A stretch of DNA of 64,000 nucleotides from Stenotrophomonas sp. Marseille-Q4652 (GCF_916618915.1 NZ_CAKAKE010000001.1:1364001-1428000), one strand, 5' to 3'; shown: positions 1 to 13,353, counted from the stretch's first letter. Notes: generated by a model not told the origin, from the sequence alone. Made by a program: numbers and translations.

Positions 1-249
1 CTCAAAGCCCTGCTTCAGATCGGCGGCAAGGGGGTAACCCCGGCTTTCCTCGCAGAACTCGACGAAGTGCTGGAACGGCACGAGCTGGTCAAGGTGAAGG
101 TTGCCGCCGAGGACCGCGAGGCCCGTGACGAGATGGTCACCGCGCTGGTGGAAGCCTCGGGCAGCGTGCTGGTGCAGCGTATCGGCCACGTGGCCGTCCT
201 CTACCGTCCGGCCAGGGAAAAGCGCCAGATCGTCCTGCCGCGCGGCTGA
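1..249 (+). CDS. yhbY: YhbY-family RNA-binding (CRM domain) protein, 5' end missing
   Basis: The reading frame is open from the first base and ends with a TGA at 247-249, giving the last 82 residues. The family is about 100 residues long, so roughly 15-20 N-terminal residues lie off the left edge. The visible part has the CRM-domain signature GGKGVTPAFLAEL followed by the helix ELVKVKV. YhbY binds pre-50S ribosomal particles and helps ribosome assembly. The basic tail (REKRQIVLPRG) fits RNA binding. The next gene starts 17 bases downstream on the same strand. Confidence 0.9.
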   Translation, partial: LKALLQIGGKGVTPAFLAELDEVLERHELVKVKVAAEDREARDEMVTALVEASGSVLVQRIGHVAVLYRPAREKRQIVLPRG

Positions 250-266
250 TCCAACCGGAGCCTGCG

Positions 267-644
267 ATGCAACTGAGCCAGGAACTGCCCGATTACAGCT
301 ACACCCTGCGTGCCGCCGATGGCGCCAGCGCCCGGGTGAACGAGCGTACGCTCACCGCCAGTTTCATCCTGGCCCCGGATACGCTGGTCGAGGACTGGCC
401 GGTGGCGAGCATGGCCGAACTGACTCCCGCGCACCTCGAAGCGCTGGTGGCGCTCAACCCTGCCGTGATCCTGCTGGGGACCGGTGCAACGCAGGTGTTT
501 CCCCCCGCTGCCGTAATGGCAGCCGCGCTGACGCGCGGGGTGGGCATGGAAGTGATGACCAATGCCTCGGCCGCGCGCACTTTCAACGTGCTCGCCGGCG
601 AAGGCCGCAAGGTAGTGGCTGGCTTCATCCTCGCGGCGGGCTGA
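267..644 (+). CDS. Mth938-like domain (DUF498) protein
   Basis: This 125-residue protein matches the small Mth938/DUF498 family: an N-terminal beta region with SFILAPDTLVEDWPV, then LLGTGATQVFPP, then the characteristic GVGMEVMTNASAARTFNVL, ending in an AGFIL strand. No catalytic function is established for the bacterial members; the fold is related to the assembly factor NDUFAF3, which does not prove a shared role. It is probably cotranscribed with yhbY, 17 bp upstream. It converges with the minus-strand nlpD-like gene about 90 bp downstream. Confidence 0.85.
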   Translation: MQLSQELPDYSYTLRAADGASARVNERTLTASFILAPDTLVEDWPVASMAELTPAHLEALVALNPAVILLGTGATQVFPPAAVMAAALTRGVGMEVMTNASAARTFNVLAGEGRKVVAGFILAAG

Positions 645-736
645 CCCTCACCCGGCCGCCCGGGCCAAGGCCCGTACGCCACCCAACCCGACTGAAAACT
701 GCAGGACCGGACCCCCATGGGCATCCGGTCGCACGC

Positions 737-1522
737 TTATTTCTGCGGCAGGTACTGCTGCGGATCGACCGGCTTGCCGTTGTAGCGGATCTCGAAGTGC
801 AGCATGTCGCGATTGGAGCCGGTGCGGCCCATTTCGGCGATCTGCTCCCCCGCCTTGACGTTCTGGCCTTCGTTGACCAAGCGCTTGCGATTGTGGCCGT
901 AGGCCGACAGCCACTGCTCGTTGTGCTTGATGATGATCAGTTCGCCATAGCCGACCAGGCCGGCACCGGAGTACACGACCACGCCATTGGCGGCCGCACG
1001 CACGGCCTGCCCGCTGGCGCCGGCGATGTCGATGCCCTGCTTGGCCGCATCACCGGCGACATAGCGGCCCACGACCACGCCATCGGCCGGCCAGCGCCAG
1101 CTGATGTTGCTCTTGACCGGTGCTGCGGCCGGCGCAATCGTCGTCGGCGCGCCCGGCGTGCTGGTCGAAGGCCTGGGAGTCTGGGCCGTGGTGGGGCGCG
1201 AGGGCGCGGCGGTTCCCGGGTAGAGCCGGATGACCTGGCCCGGATAGATCGTGTACGGCGGCTTCAGGCCATTCCACGTCGCCAGGTCGCCTGGCGTGAT
1301 GTTGTGGATGCGGGCAAGGGCATACAGCGTGTCGCCCTTGCGCACCGTGGTGGTCTGGCCCGGCTTGGGAACGGACGTCTTCGGTGCGCTCGACGAGATG
1401 GACGCAGCAGTCCCGGTATTCCCCGACTTCACCACGGTGGCAGTACCGCAACCCACCAGCGCTGACAGGGCCGCCGCGGCGACACCCACCTTCAGCGTGA
1501 CAGCCAACTTCCGGACACTCAT
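737..1522 (-). CDS. nlpD: NlpD-like murein hydrolase activator lipoprotein (LysM + M23)
   Basis: The 261-residue product begins MSVRKL and has a lipoprotein signal ending near LSALVGC. A LysM domain follows (VRKGDTLYALARIHNIT ... YPGQVIRLYPG), then a Pro/Thr/Ala linker, then a C-terminal M23 fold. The M23 part lacks the full HxxxD/HxH zinc set: the usual final HxH reads HFE in MLHFEIRYNGKPVDP. That suits a non-catalytic activator of amidases in cell division. It is the last gene of surE-pcm-yqaA-nlpD; the ATG overlaps the yqaA stop by 4 bases. In related bacteria nlpD precedes rpoS, but the next gene here is on the other strand, so rpoS is not adjacent. Confidence 0.88.
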   Translation of the reverse strand: MSVRKLAVTLKVGVAAAALSALVGCGTATVVKSGNTGTAASISSSAPKTSVPKPGQTTTVRKGDTLYALARIHNITPGDLATWNGLKPPYTIYPGQVIRLYPGTAAPSRPTTAQTPRPSTSTPGAPTTIAPAAAPVKSNISWRWPADGVVVGRYVAGDAAKQGIDIAGASGQAVRAAANGVVVYSGAGLVGYGELIIIKHNEQWLSAYGHNRKRLVNEGQNVKAGEQIAEMGRTGSNRDMLHFEIRYNGKPVDPQQYLPQK

Positions 1523-2133
1523 GCGAATTTCGCCCTCCACACCAACCACGCCACAAGCCCAACCACCAACGCCGTCGCTACCCAACCCACCGGCTCGATC
1601 CAGCGCCGCATTGCCGTCGCCGCGCGCGCGCCGCCGAAACGGATCACCGCCGCCAGCAGGAACACACGCTTGCCGCGGCCGATCAGCATGCTCAGTACGT
1701 ACTGCAGCATCGGCACGCCCACGATACCCGATGCCCAGGTGAAGACCTTCATGGGAATCGGCATGAAGCCCCCGAGCACCAGGAAGGTAAACACCGCCCA
1801 CGGCGATTCGGCCATCTTTTCCTGGACCAGGGCAATGCCCGACTCGATGCCCGCGAGCATGCCCAGCGCGGCGAACAGCGGCTTGAGCGCCTCGAAGGCG
1901 AAATGACCCAGCGCATAACCCACCAGCGCGCCGGCCATCGAGCCGGCCAGGCTGAGGGTGGCGAACCACCAGCCGCGCCTGGGCTGGGCCACGCACATCG
2001 GCGCCAGCATCACTTCCGGCATCACCGGGAAAATGATCGCCTCGATGAAGCTGAGGATGGTCAGGTAGGTAGGCGCGCGCGGGTGCGCAGCCCAGCTGAT
2101 GGCCCTGTCATACAGGGGCCCGAAGATCTTCAT
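1519..2133 (-). CDS. YqaA-family inner membrane protein
   Basis: This is a 204-residue polytopic membrane protein starting MKIFGPLYDRAIS. The segments FIEAIIFPVMPEVML, GWWFATLSLAGSMAGALVGYALG and FTFLVLGGFMPIPMKVFTWASG are typical of the YqaA branch of the DedA/SNARE-associated superfamily, often placed in the surE-pcm-nlpD block of xanthomonads. A role in membrane homeostasis is inferred from the superfamily only. The gene is translationally coupled to nlpD through a 4-bp overlap and sits 19 bp after pcm. Upstream ATGs were rejected because they lie inside pcm in another frame. Confidence 0.82.
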   Translation of the reverse strand: MKIFGPLYDRAISWAAHPRAPTYLTILSFIEAIIFPVMPEVMLAPMCVAQPRRGWWFATLSLAGSMAGALVGYALGHFAFEALKPLFAALGMLAGIESGIALVQEKMAESPWAVFTFLVLGGFMPIPMKVFTWASGIVGVPMLQYVLSMLIGRGKRVFLLAAVIRFGGARAATAMRRWIEPVGWVATALVVGLVAWLVWRAKFA

Positions 2134-2152
2134 CGGATTGGATGCTCCTGGT

Positions 2153-2830
2153 TCAGTCCAGCATGCCCGACAGCAGCGGGACGAAAACAACGGGGGCCAG
2201 CACTTCCTGCTCGATGCTGCCATCGGCAGCACGGGTCAGTTGCACCAGCGATTGCGAGCCGGGACCGCCGACCGGGGCCACCAGGCGTCCGCCGACGGCG
2301 AGCTGGTCAACCAGCGCATCCACCAGCGCCGGCGCGGCGGCGGTGACGACAATGGCGTCGTACGGACCGTGTTCGGGCCAGCCGATGCGGCCGTCGTCGT
2401 GCTTGCTGCGCACGTTCATGCCCAGCTGGCGGAAGCGCTTGCGTGCCTGCCGGAGCAGGTCGCCGATGCGCTCGACGGTATGCACTTCCAGTCCCAGCGC
2501 AGCCAGCACCGCGGCCTGGTAGCCCGAGCCGGTGCCGACTTCCAGCACCTTCTTCGGGGCGACCTGCAGCACGGCCTCGGTCATGCGCGCCACCACCCAT
2601 GGCTGGGAGATGGTCTGGCCATGGCCGATCGGCAGCGCAGTGTCCTCATAGGCACGTGAAGCCAGTGCCTCGTCGATGAACAAGTGGCGCGGCACGACGC
2701 GGATGGCGTTGAGCGTGGATTCGTCGCGGATGCCAGCCTCGCGCAGGCGCTCGACCAGGCGGTCGCGCACGCGCTGGGAGGTCATGCCGATACCGACGGC
2801 CTCCGGCTGCAGGCGCAGGCGCGGCGTCAT
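2153..2830 (-). CDS. pcm: Protein-L-isoaspartate O-methyltransferase
   Basis: The enzyme uses S-adenosylmethionine to methylate isoaspartyl residues in damaged proteins, starting their repair. The 225-residue product carries the SAM-binding glycine motif [16 protein letters not shown] at about residues 88-103, preceded by the family segment [17 protein letters not shown]. The start at 2830 overlaps the surE stop by 4 bases (ATGA). Length is typical of the family, and the pairing with surE is strongly conserved in gammaproteobacteria. Confidence 0.95.
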   Translation of the reverse strand: MTPRLRLQPEAVGIGMTSQRVRDRLVERLREAGIRDESTLNAIRVVPRHLFIDEALASRAYEDTALPIGHGQTISQPWVVARMTEAVLQVAPKKVLEVGTGSGYQAAVLAALGLEVHTVERIGDLLRQARKRFRQLGMNVRSKHDDGRIGWPEHGPYDAIVVTAAAPALVDALVDQLAVGGRLVAPVGGPGSQSLVQLTRAADGSIEQEVLAPVVFVPLLSGMLD

Positions 2831-3606
2831 GCCGGGCGTTCCAGCGACGCGGTCAGCCCGGCCACCCACGAGGCGACCTTCTCCAGTGCCTGGTAGCGGG
2901 TCAGGTCGACCTGGATCGGGGTGATGGAGATGTGGCCGGTACGCACCGCGTGGAAGTCGGTACCGGGGCCGGCGTCCTGCTCGGTGCCGGCCGGGCCGAT
3001 CCAGTACACGGTGCCGCCGCGCGGATCGGTCTGCGCGATGCAGCCCTCGGCGCGGTGGCGGTTACCCAGGCGGGTGACCTCGAAGCCGCGGATATCGCTC
3101 CACGGCAGGTCAGGCACGTTGACGTTGAGGATGGTGTCGGCCGGCAGCGGATCGGCCTTCAGCCGCGCCACGATCTCAACCGCTGCACGCGCCGCGCTCT
3201 GGAAGTTCTTCGCTTCGTGGTTGCGGGTGACCAGTGACACCGCCACCGCAGGGAAGCCGAGGAAGCGGCCTTCCATCGCCGCCGACACGGTGCCGGAATA
3301 GATCACGTCATCGCCAAGGTTGGCGGCGTTGTTGATCCCCGACACCACGATGTCCGGCTCGTACTCGAGCATGCCGGTCAGCGCCAGGTGCACACAGTCG
3401 GTCGGCGTGCCGGCAACGCTGCAGGTGTAGTGGTCGATCCGCTTGAGCCGGATCGGCAGGTCCAGGGTCAGCGAGTTGCTGGCGCCGGAGCGGTCGCGAT
3501 CAGGGGCCACGACCGTGACCTCGTGGCCGGCGCCACGCAGTTCCTCGGCCAGCATCCTGATGCCGGGGGCGTCGACACCATCGTCGTTTGAAACCAGTAC
3601 GCGCAT
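2827..3606 (-). CDS. surE: 5'/3'-nucleotidase SurE
   Basis: SurE is a metal-dependent nucleoside monophosphatase involved in stationary-phase survival. The 259-residue product opens with [16 protein letters not shown], which holds the DD metal ligands, and has [16 protein letters not shown] and [20 protein letters not shown], the conserved family blocks with the catalytic Asn. The N-terminal start is fixed by this motif, since SurE begins directly with it. It heads the minus-strand block surE-pcm-yqaA-nlpD. The Smr-domain gene is divergent, starting 100 bp away. Confidence 0.96.
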   Translation of the reverse strand: MRVLVSNDDGVDAPGIRMLAEELRGAGHEVTVVAPDRDRSGASNSLTLDLPIRLKRIDHYTCSVAGTPTDCVHLALTGMLEYEPDIVVSGINNAANLGDDVIYSGTVSAAMEGRFLGFPAVAVSLVTRNHEAKNFQSAARAAVEIVARLKADPLPADTILNVNVPDLPWSDIRGFEVTRLGNRHRAEGCIAQTDPRGGTVYWIGPAGTEQDAGPGTDFHAVRTGHISITPIQVDLTRYQALEKVASWVAGLTASLERPA

Positions 3607-3705
3607 GGGACTCCTCGATAACCGCGCCATGATACCGGATGCGTCCGCCCCCTTCTCCCAACCTTCGGCGCTTGTATGCGACGCATGCCGCGTTACGCTG
3701 TGGGC

Positions 3706-4242
3706 ATGTCGCATTCAGAAGACGAAGATCCGGCCGCCCTGTTCCGTGCGGCGATCGGCGAGGTCAAGCCACTGCGCAACGTCACCGAGCCGGGCGTGGC
3801 CAAGCCGCGGCCGAAGCCGCGCGCGCGCATGGCCGAACGCGACGAGGAGCTGGCGCAGGGCGAGTTCGCGCGGTTGCTGCGTGATTCCACGCCGCTGGAG
3901 GCCGGCGACACCGCCAGCTACCGGCGCGAGAACCTGCCGCCACGGATGTTCCAGCGGCTCAAGCGCGGCCAGTATTCGGTGCAGGACGAACTGGACCTGC
4001 ACGGCGCCACCGCCATCCAGGCCGAATCGCTGCTTCGCCAGTTCCTGGCCGAGGCCCACGACCACGAGTTCGGCTGCGTGCGCATCATCCACGGCAAGGG
4101 CCTGCAGGGTGACGGCGGCGCGCCGGTGCTGAAGAACCTGGTGGACCGCATGCTGCGGCTGCGCAGCGACGTGCTGGCCTTCCACTCCGCACCGCCCGCG
4201 CAGGGTGGCACCGGCGCGGTACTGGTGCTGCTGGCGCACTGA
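3706..4242 (+). CDS. Smr/MutS2-domain protein (SmrA/SmrB-like)
   Basis: This 178-residue protein has an acidic/basic N-terminal region and a C-terminal Smr domain: [20 protein letters not shown] near the start of the domain and the conserved [15 protein letters not shown] block. Smr domains act as nucleases; E. coli SmrB cleaves mRNA at collided ribosomes, but which paralogue this is cannot be told from sequence. The start MSHSEDEDP at 3706 is preferred to an ATG 30 bp upstream. The gene is divergent from surE and converges with truD, 25 bp apart. Confidence 0.85.
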   Translation: MSHSEDEDPAALFRAAIGEVKPLRNVTEPGVAKPRPKPRARMAERDEELAQGEFARLLRDSTPLEAGDTASYRRENLPPRMFQRLKRGQYSVQDELDLHGATAIQAESLLRQFLAEAHDHEFGCVRIIHGKGLQGDGGAPVLKNLVDRMLRLRSDVLAFHSAPPAQGGTGAVLVLLAH

Positions 4243-4266
4243 ACCGTCGCCAGCAGTCCGAATGCC

Positions 4267-5298
4267 CTAGCCGTTGTCGCTACCGACTTCGCCCAGTTCG
4301 TGCAGCAGCGCGGTGGCATAGCTGCCCGGCGGGAGCGCGAACACCAGTTCCAGCACATCGTCGGCCGGCCAGGTCCAGGCAAGACCACCGACGGGCAGGC
4401 GCAGCGCCCGCCGCTCCTGCTTCAGCCCGGCCTGCTCCAGCCCCTGACGCAGGCGCATGGCAACGTCATCCTCCAGTGCCGCCAGCTCGGTGGCCGCGGC
4501 CTCGCCCGTGCAGCGCAGCTCGCCCTCGCCCCACAGCGGGCCGGTGGGATGGATGTCAAAGGACGCCAGACGCTGGGCCAATTCCTCGCTCATCGGCTCG
4601 GGACCGAACACGCTGCGACTGCCGGCCAGCATCCACACCTCGCCGTCCAGTCCCCGTTCCCAACTGCCCTGCTCCACGCGCCGCGCCAGCACGCGATTGA
4701 ACAGCTCCGAGCGCGCGGCCGAGAGCAGGATCGAGCGCTGCTCGCGCTTGACCCGCTGCCCGCCGAACATCGCCAGGGCCTGGCCGATATTGCCGCCACC
4801 GCGCCCAAAGCGCTGCTCGCCAAACCAGTTGGGGATACCGCGCGCGGCGATCTGCGCCAGCCGCTCGTCGAGTTGGGCGCGATCACCCTGCACCTGCCGC
4901 AGCACCAGGGTGAAGCGGTTGCCTGCCAGTGCGCCGCGCGGCAGCTTGCGGTTGTGCCACACGCTGTGGCGGACCTGCAGCGTTTCATCCTGCAGGGTGG
5001 CCAGGTCCGGGGCCACGCGCCTGGGCAGGTGCACGCTGAAACGCTGGGTGGTGACCGCGTGGCGGTCCTTGAGGCCGGCGTAGCCGATGCCGATCTCACC
5101 GATCCCGGCCCAGCGGGACAGACGGCGCGCCACCTCCGCGGTGTTGAGGCCGCGCTTCTCCACGGTCAGCAACAGGTGCTCGCCCTCGCCATGGGCCTCG
5201 AACGCGTCGATCTCGTCGACCCGGAAATCCTCCGGCTGCGAGCGGATCCGCGCCTGCAGCAGCGGTTCCCCGAAGGCGCGCGGCAGCGAATTGCTCAT
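4267..5298 (-). CDS. truD: tRNA pseudouridine(13) synthase TruD
   Basis: TruD isomerises uridine 13 of tRNA-Glu. The 343-residue length is typical. The segment [20 protein letters not shown] holds the catalytic Asp (KDRHA), and the N-terminal PEDFRVDEI block and [11 protein letters not shown] are also characteristic. Its ATG overlaps the ispF stop by 4 bases, so it is translated as the last gene of the eno-ftsB-ispD-ispF-truD operon. The stop is a TAG. Confidence 0.95.
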   Translation of the reverse strand: MSNSLPRAFGEPLLQARIRSQPEDFRVDEIDAFEAHGEGEHLLLTVEKRGLNTAEVARRLSRWAGIGEIGIGYAGLKDRHAVTTQRFSVHLPRRVAPDLATLQDETLQVRHSVWHNRKLPRGALAGNRFTLVLRQVQGDRAQLDERLAQIAARGIPNWFGEQRFGRGGGNIGQALAMFGGQRVKREQRSILLSAARSELFNRVLARRVEQGSWERGLDGEVWMLAGSRSVFGPEPMSEELAQRLASFDIHPTGPLWGEGELRCTGEAAATELAALEDDVAMRLRQGLEQAGLKQERRALRLPVGGLAWTWPADDVLELVFALPPGSYATALLHELGEVGSDNG

Positions 5299-5801
5299 GC
5301 GCGCACCAGCAGCACCACTGCCTGCGCGGCGATGCCTTCGCCACGGCCGGTAAAGCCCAGCTTCTCCGAGGTGGTGGCCTTGACGCTGACCGCGTCCAAC
5401 GGCAGTCCCAGCACCCCGGCGATGCGCTCGCGCATGCCCAGCGCATGCGGGCCGACCTTGGGGCGCTCGCAGATCACGGTGACGTCGGCATTGCCGACCC
5501 GCCAGCCGCGCTCGCCCAGAAGTTCGTTGCAGTGCTGCAGGAAGCGGGTGCTGTCGGCGCCCTTCCAGCGGTCATCGCTGGGCGGGAAGTGCTGGCCAAT
5601 GTCGCCCAGCGCCAGCGCACCGAGCATGGCATCGCACAGCGCGTGCAGCACCACGTCGCCGTCGCTGTGGGCCAGCACGCCACAGCTGTGCGGCACGCGC
5701 ACGCCGCCCAACATCACGTGGTCGCCCTCGCCGAAGGCATGCACGTCGTAGCCCTGGCCGATGCGGATGGCAGGCAGCGCGGAAGGATTGTTCATGGTCA
5801 T
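5295..5801 (-). CDS. ispF: 2-C-methyl-D-erythritol 2,4-cyclodiphosphate synthase
   Basis: IspF forms MEcPP in the non-mevalonate isoprenoid pathway. The protein has the metal-binding segment [19 protein letters not shown], the [30 protein letters not shown] core, and the C-terminal [16 protein letters not shown]. Two in-frame ATGs (5801 and 5795) are possible starts, giving 168 or 166 residues. It lies between ispD (46 bp upstream) and truD (4-bp overlap), so two consecutive pathway steps, IspD and IspF, are encoded together. Confidence 0.96.
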   Translation of the reverse strand: MTMNNPSALPAIRIGQGYDVHAFGEGDHVMLGGVRVPHSCGVLAHSDGDVVLHALCDAMLGALALGDIGQHFPPSDDRWKGADSTRFLQHCNELLGERGWRVGNADVTVICERPKVGPHALGMRERIAGVLGLPLDAVSVKATTSEKLGFTGRGEGIAAQAVVLLVRA

Positions 5802-5847
5802 GGATGTTTCCGTTTCTGGGCCGCGCGCGGCGCCCCGACAGCCGCTG

Positions 5848-6546
5848 TCAGGCCGTGCGGCGCGACAGCTCGAACTCGAAGCGGGCCAGGTCGGCCGGCG
5901 TGGTGATCTTGAAGTTGTCCTCGGCGCCCTCGACCAGCAGCGGTCGCTGGCCCAGGCGCTCCATGGCCATGGCCTCGTCGGTGACCTCGACGCCACCACC
6001 GCGGGCATCCTGCAGTGCGCGCGCCAGCTGGTGGCGGCGGAACAACTGCGGGGTCAACGCACGCCACAGGCGTTCGCGCGGTTCGGTACGGTCGATGCCA
6101 CCGTCGTCGCCCGCACGCTTGAGGGTGTCGCGTACCGGCGCGGCGAGGATCGCACCGACCGGGTCCATGCGTCCGACTTCCAGCAGCCGGCCCAGGTCGG
6201 CCTGGGCCAGGTTCGGGCGGGCGGCGTCGTGGACAAGCACGAAATCATCGGCACGCACGGATTCGGGCAGCGCCAGAAGGCCAGCCAGCACCGAATCGGC
6301 ACGGGTCGCGCCGCCGGTGCAGGTCAGCACCGGCTTGCCTGCGGCCTCGGTCCAGCCCGGCCAGTCGGCATCGTTCCCGCCGATGACCACCATCACCCCG
6401 GCAACCACCGGGTGCTGCAGCAGTGCGTCGAGGGTGTGCGCCAGGATCATGCGGCCGCCGGCCAGCAGGTACTGCTTGGGCAGCGCGGCACCAAAGCGGG
6501 TACCGCGACCGGCAGCCGGGACCACTGCCCAGACCGAACCGCTCAC
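5848..6546 (-). CDS. ispD: 2-C-methyl-D-erythritol 4-phosphate cytidylyltransferase
   Basis: IspD couples CTP to MEP in isoprenoid biosynthesis. The 232-residue product has the nucleotide-binding loop [17 protein letters not shown] near the N terminus, [10 protein letters not shown] in the middle and the C-terminal [12 protein letters not shown] block. The start is a GTG at 6546 that overlaps the ftsB stop (GTGA); upstream codons in frame lie within ftsB and give a non-native N terminus. Neighbours ftsB and ispF form the usual operon. Confidence 0.95.
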   Translation of the reverse strand: MSGSVWAVVPAAGRGTRFGAALPKQYLLAGGRMILAHTLDALLQHPVVAGVMVVIGGNDADWPGWTEAAGKPVLTCTGGATRADSVLAGLLALPESVRADDFVLVHDAARPNLAQADLGRLLEVGRMDPVGAILAAPVRDTLKRAGDDGGIDRTEPRERLWRALTPQLFRRHQLARALQDARGGGVEVTDEAMAMERLGQRPLLVEGAEDNFKITTPADLARFEFELSRRTA

Positions 6547-6893
6547 GGAATGTCCCCGACATTGGCCGCGGGCGCGGCGGCTGATGCCGACGCGGCCCCG
6601 GTGGTGGCCGGAGCGTTCTCGACCACGCGATAGAACTTCTCGCCCGGCTTGATCATGCCCAGCTCGCTGCGCGCACGCTCCTCGATCGCGGCCTCGCCTT
6701 CCTTGAGATCCTGGACCTCGGCGGCGAGCGCGTCGTTGCGTTGCTGCAGGCCGGCGTTGTCGCGCTTCTGATGTTCGACCTGGGTCTCCAGCATCATCAC
6801 TTCGCCGGAATTGCCCGGGCCGAACCAGAAGCGGTACTGCAGCCATGCCAGCAGCACGGCCAGCACCAGCAGCAGCCAGCGCCAGTTACGCAT
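6543..6893 (-). CDS. ftsB: Cell division protein FtsB
   Basis: FtsB is the small bitopic divisome protein that joins FtsL and FtsQ in the inner membrane. The 116-residue product begins [25 protein letters not shown], one membrane span, followed by a periplasmic coiled coil ([20 protein letters not shown]) and the conserved [17 protein letters not shown]. The C-terminal Ala-rich tail is longer than in E. coli FtsB, as is common in xanthomonads. It starts 4 bp after the eno stop and overlaps ispD by 4 bp. Confidence 0.94.
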   Translation of the reverse strand: MRNWRWLLLVLAVLLAWLQYRFWFGPGNSGEVMMLETQVEHQKRDNAGLQQRNDALAAEVQDLKEGEAAIEERARSELGMIKPGEKFYRVVENAPATTGAASASAAAPAANVGDIP

Positions 6894-6897
6894 CGGA

Positions 6898-8349
<1,452 letters not shown>

Positions 8350-8353
8350 TCAA

Positions 8354-9184
8354 TCAGGCAAAACGCTCGAAGCCGTGCTTCTTGGTGACCGTGTCGAGCT
8401 CGAGCAGGGTTTCCAGCAGTTCGGCCATGCGGTCCAGCGGCCACGCATTGGGGCCATCGGACAGCGCCTTGGACGGATCCGGGTGGGTCTCGGCGAACAG
8501 GCCGGACACGCCGACCGCAACGGCCGCGCGCGCCAGCACCGGCACGAACTCGCGCTGGCCGCCGGAACTGCTGCCCTGCCCGCCCGGCAGCTGCACCGAG
8601 TGGGTGGCGTCGAACACCACCGGGCAGCCGGTATCGCGCATCACCGCCAGCGAGCGCATGTCGCTGACCAGGTTGTTGTAGCCGAAGCTGGCGCCGCGCT
8701 CGCAGACCATGATGTCGTTGTTGCCGGTGGACTTGGCCTTCTCGACGACCGGCTTCATGTCCCACGGCGACAGGAACTGGCCCTTCTTGATGTTGACCGG
8801 CTTGCCGGCGGCGCAGACCTTTCTGATGAAATCGGTCTGGCGGACCAGGAAGGCGGGGGTCTGCAGCACGTCGACCACCGAGGCCACCTCGTCCATCGGG
8901 GTGTACTCGTGCACGTCGGTGAGCACCGGCACGCCGATCTGCTTCTTGACCTCGGCCAGCACCTTCAGACCTTCCTCCATGCCCGGGCCGCGGAACGCGG
9001 TGCCCGAGGTACGGTTGGCCTTGTCGAAGCTGGACTTGAAGATGAAGTTGATGCCCAGCTGGCTGGTGATTTCCTTCAGCCGGCCGGCCACGTCCAGCTG
9101 CAGCTGCATCGACTCGATCACGCACGGACCTGCGATCAGGAACAGGGGCTGGTCCAGCCCGACGTCGAATCCACACAGTTTCAT
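8354..9184 (-). CDS. kdsA: 2-dehydro-3-deoxyphosphooctonate aldolase (KDO-8-P synthase)
   Basis: KdsA condenses phosphoenolpyruvate with arabinose 5-phosphate to make KDO-8-phosphate for LPS inner core. The 276-residue product contains [10 protein letters not shown] near the N terminus, [11 protein letters not shown], and the [16 protein letters not shown] and [11 protein letters not shown] blocks. It lies between pyrG and eno, the common gammaproteobacterial order, and another KDO-pathway gene (kdsB) is present at 33.8-34.6 kb. Confidence 0.97.
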   Translation of the reverse strand: MKLCGFDVGLDQPLFLIAGPCVIESMQLQLDVAGRLKEITSQLGINFIFKSSFDKANRTSGTAFRGPGMEEGLKVLAEVKKQIGVPVLTDVHEYTPMDEVASVVDVLQTPAFLVRQTDFIRKVCAAGKPVNIKKGQFLSPWDMKPVVEKAKSTGNNDIMVCERGASFGYNNLVSDMRSLAVMRDTGCPVVFDATHSVQLPGGQGSSSGGQREFVPVLARAAVAVGVSGLFAETHPDPSKALSDGPNAWPLDRMAELLETLLELDTVTKKHGFERFA

Positions 9185-9213
9185 GTCTTTTCCTTGATGT
9201 CCGCTTGGTGGCC

Positions 9214-9269
9214 GCGGGCATGATGCCCGCCGGCGGGTTTGTTGCAGGTGGAGGCGCGAGGCCTCCACC
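9214..9269 (-). other. Two perfect hairpins between pyrG and kdsA
   Basis: The 90-bp gap after pyrG holds two perfect inverted repeats: GCGGGCA/TGCCCGC at 9214-9230 with a 3-base loop, and GGTGGAGGC/GCCTCCACC at 9247-9269 with a 5-base loop. Neither is followed by a T tract on the minus strand, so they are not classical terminators. They may slow transcription, stabilise the pyrG mRNA end or be bound by proteins; this is inference. Confidence 0.5.
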
Positions 9270-9274
9270 GCAAG

Positions 9275-10966
<1,692 letters not shown>

Positions 10967-11009
10967 TTAACGGCTGCGGCAGCAATGCCCAAGCGCCAGC
11001 GCAACGATC

Positions 11010-11043
11010 CAAAAAAAGACGCCCCGGACTGCTCCGGGGCGTC
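11010..11043 (-). terminator. Rho-independent terminator after the small secreted protein gene
   Basis: An 11-bp GC-rich stem (GACGCCCCGGA / TCCGGGGCGTC, 11018-11043) with a 4-base loop is followed on the minus strand by a run of eight T. It ends the transcript of the 81-residue secreted protein gene and separates it from pyrG. Confidence 0.9.
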
Positions 11044-11064
11044 GCCAGATTCAGGGGACAGGGG

Positions 11065-11310
11065 TCAGCGCTTCTTCGCTTCTTCCTCTTCCTCGCGCTG
11101 GGCAGGCTTGTCCTCGCCGGCCTTGTGGCGGGCAGCGGCGGCGGCACGGCGCTTGGCCTTCTGGTCAGCCTCGGTCTGCGCCTTGTCTTCCTGCGCCTGC
11201 ACGGTCTCGGCGGGCGGGGTCTTGCCCGCGTTCTGGGCCAGCGCCACCGGAACGGCGACCACGGCGACCAGTGCGGCGGCGACACCCATGAACAGCCTGT
11301 AGTTCTTCAT
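11065..11310 (-). CDS. Small secreted, highly charged protein of unknown function
   Basis: An 81-residue product starts MKNYRLFMGVAAALVAVVAVPVALAQ, a clear Sec signal peptide with an AxA-type cleavage site near residue 24. The remaining ~57 residues are almost entirely Lys, Glu, Ala, Gln and Arg, ending EEEEEAKKR, and would form one long charged helix in the periplasm. No family is recognised. A GGAGGATGAA ribosome site precedes the ATG, and a strong terminator follows the stop, so it is a single-gene unit divergent from parE. Confidence 0.7.
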   Translation of the reverse strand: MKNYRLFMGVAAALVAVVAVPVALAQNAGKTPPAETVQAQEDKAQTEADQKAKRRAAAAARHKAGEDKPAQREEEEEAKKR

Positions 11311-11463
11311 TTCATCCTCCGGAGTTGGCCGGCACGGCCGGCACATCGTTTCCAGCGGGCACTAGGATATGCCCCCCGACCCGGCCACGGACTGAATGTC
11401 CCACGTGCAAAAAGGGCCGGCAGACCGCACACTCCCCCGTCGTTTCGCGCCAGCTCGAGATCC

Positions 11464-13353
11464 ATGAATACCCGTTACAACGCCGCCGACATCGAAGTCC
11501 TCTCCGGTCTGGACCCGGTCAAGCGCCGGCCGGGCATGTACACCGATACCAGCCGCCCGAACCACCTGGCCCAGGAGGTTATCGACAACGCGGTGGACGA
11601 GGCCCTGGCTGGCCACGCGAAGACGGTCGAGGTGACCCTGTACAAGGACGGCAGTTGCGAGGTGTCCGATGACGGCCGCGGCATGCCGGTGGACATCCAC
11701 CCCGAGGAAGGCATCCCCGGCGTGGAGCTGATCCTTACCCGCCTGCACGCGGGCGGCAAGTTCAGCAACAAGAACTACACCTTCTCCGGCGGCCTGCACG
11801 GCGTGGGCGTGAGCGTGGTCAACGCGCTGTCGACCCTGGTCGAGGTCCACATCAAGCGCGATGGCGCCGAGCACCGCATCACCTTCCGCAACGGCGACCG
11901 CGCGACCCCGCTGGAGGTCGTCGGCAGCGTCGGCAAGAAGAACACCGGCACCCGGGTGCGTTTCTGGGCCGACCCGAAGTACTTCGACACTCCCAAGTAC
12001 GCCGTGCGCGCCCTGCGCCACCTGCTGCGCGCCAAGGCCGTGCTGTGCCCGGGCCTGACGGTCAAGCTGACCGACGAGGCCACCGGCGAGGTTGATACCT
12101 GGTATTTCGAGGATGGCCTGCGTGACTACCTCAAGGCCGAGCTGGGCGAGCTGGAAGTGCTGCCGGCCGAGCTGTTCGTCGGCCACCTGAAGAAGGACAC
12201 CGAGGTGGTGGACTGGGCCGTGGCCTGGCTGCCGGAAGGCGAGCTGGTGCAGGAGAGCTACGTCAACCTGATTCCCACGGCCCAGCACGGCACCCACGTC
12301 AACGGCCTGCGCACCGGCCTGACCGAGGCGCTGCGCGAGTTCTGCGACTTCCGCAACCTGCTGCCGCGTGGCGTCAAGCTGGCCCCGGAAGACGTCTGGG
12401 ACCGCGTGTCGTTCGTGCTGTCGCTGAAGATGACCGACCCTCAGTTCTCCGGCCAGACCAAGGAGCGGCTGTCCTCGCGCCAGGCGGCCGGTTTCGTTGA
12501 GGGCGCCGCGCATGACGCCTTCAGCCTGCTGCTGAACCAGAACGTCGAACTGGGCGAGAAGATCGCCCAGCTGGCGATCGAGCGCGCCAGCGCCCGCCTG
12601 AAGACCGAAAAGCTGGTCGTCCGCAAGAAGGTCACCCAGGGGCCGGCCCTGCCCGGCAAGCTGGCCGACTGCATCAGCCAGGACCTGTCGCGCACCGAGC
12701 TGTTCCTGGTGGAGGGCGACTCGGCCGGCGGCAGCGCCAAGCAGGCGCGCGACAAGGACTTCCAGGCGATCATGCCGCTGCGCGGCAAGATCCTGAACAC
12801 CTGGGAAGTCAGCTCCGGCAGCGTGCTGGCCAGCGAGGAAGTGCACAACCTGGCCATCGCCATCGGCTGCGACCCGGGCAAGGACGACATCTCCGGCCTG
12901 CGCTACGGCAAGGTCGTGATCCTGGCCGATGCTGACTCCGACGGCCTGCACATCGCCACCTTGCTGACCGCGCTGTTCCTGAAGCACTTCCCCGCGCTGG
13001 TCGAGGCCGGCCACGTGTTCGTGGCGATGCCGCCGCTGTTCCGCGTGGACGTGGGCAAACAGGTGTTCTACGCGCTGGACGAGGAAGAGAAGCGCTCGAT
13101 CCTGGAGCGGATCCAGCGCGAGAAGATGAAGGGCCAGGTCAACGTCACCCGCTTCAAGGGCCTGGGCGAGATGAACCCGTCGCAGTTGCGCGAGTCGACC
13201 ATCCACCCGGATACCCGCCGCCTGGTGCAGCTGACCATCGACGACGGCGAGCAGACCCGCTCGTTGATGGACATGCTGCTGGCCAAGAAGCGCGCTTCTG
13301 ACCGGAAGGGGTGGCTGGAGACCAAGGGCGACCTGGCCTCGCTGGAGGTCTGA
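11464..13353 (+). CDS. parE: DNA topoisomerase IV subunit B
   Basis: ParE is the ATPase subunit of topoisomerase IV, which decatenates daughter chromosomes. The 629-residue length fits ParE rather than the ~800-residue GyrB. Seen in order are the GHKL ATPase motifs ([40 protein letters not shown]), the transducer domain, and the TOPRIM motifs [13 protein letters not shown] and [14 protein letters not shown]. The start [26 protein letters not shown] matches the family. parC is not in the window. A bidirectional terminator lies 140 bp downstream. Confidence 0.96.
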   Translation: MNTRYNAADIEVLSGLDPVKRRPGMYTDTSRPNHLAQEVIDNAVDEALAGHAKTVEVTLYKDGSCEVSDDGRGMPVDIHPEEGIPGVELILTRLHAGGKFSNKNYTFSGGLHGVGVSVVNALSTLVEVHIKRDGAEHRITFRNGDRATPLEVVGSVGKKNTGTRVRFWADPKYFDTPKYAVRALRHLLRAKAVLCPGLTVKLTDEATGEVDTWYFEDGLRDYLKAELGELEVLPAELFVGHLKKDTEVVDWAVAWLPEGELVQESYVNLIPTAQHGTHVNGLRTGLTEALREFCDFRNLLPRGVKLAPEDVWDRVSFVLSLKMTDPQFSGQTKERLSSRQAAGFVEGAAHDAFSLLLNQNVELGEKIAQLAIERASARLKTEKLVVRKKVTQGPALPGKLADCISQDLSRTELFLVEGDSAGGSAKQARDKDFQAIMPLRGKILNTWEVSSGSVLASEEVHNLAIAIGCDPGKDDISGLRYGKVVILADADSDGLHIATLLTALFLKHFPALVEAGHVFVAMPPLFRVDVGKQVFYALDEEEKRSILERIQREKMKGQVNVTRFKGLGEMNPSQLRESTIHPDTRRLVQLTIDDGEQTRSLMDMLLAKKRASDRKGWLETKGDLASLEV

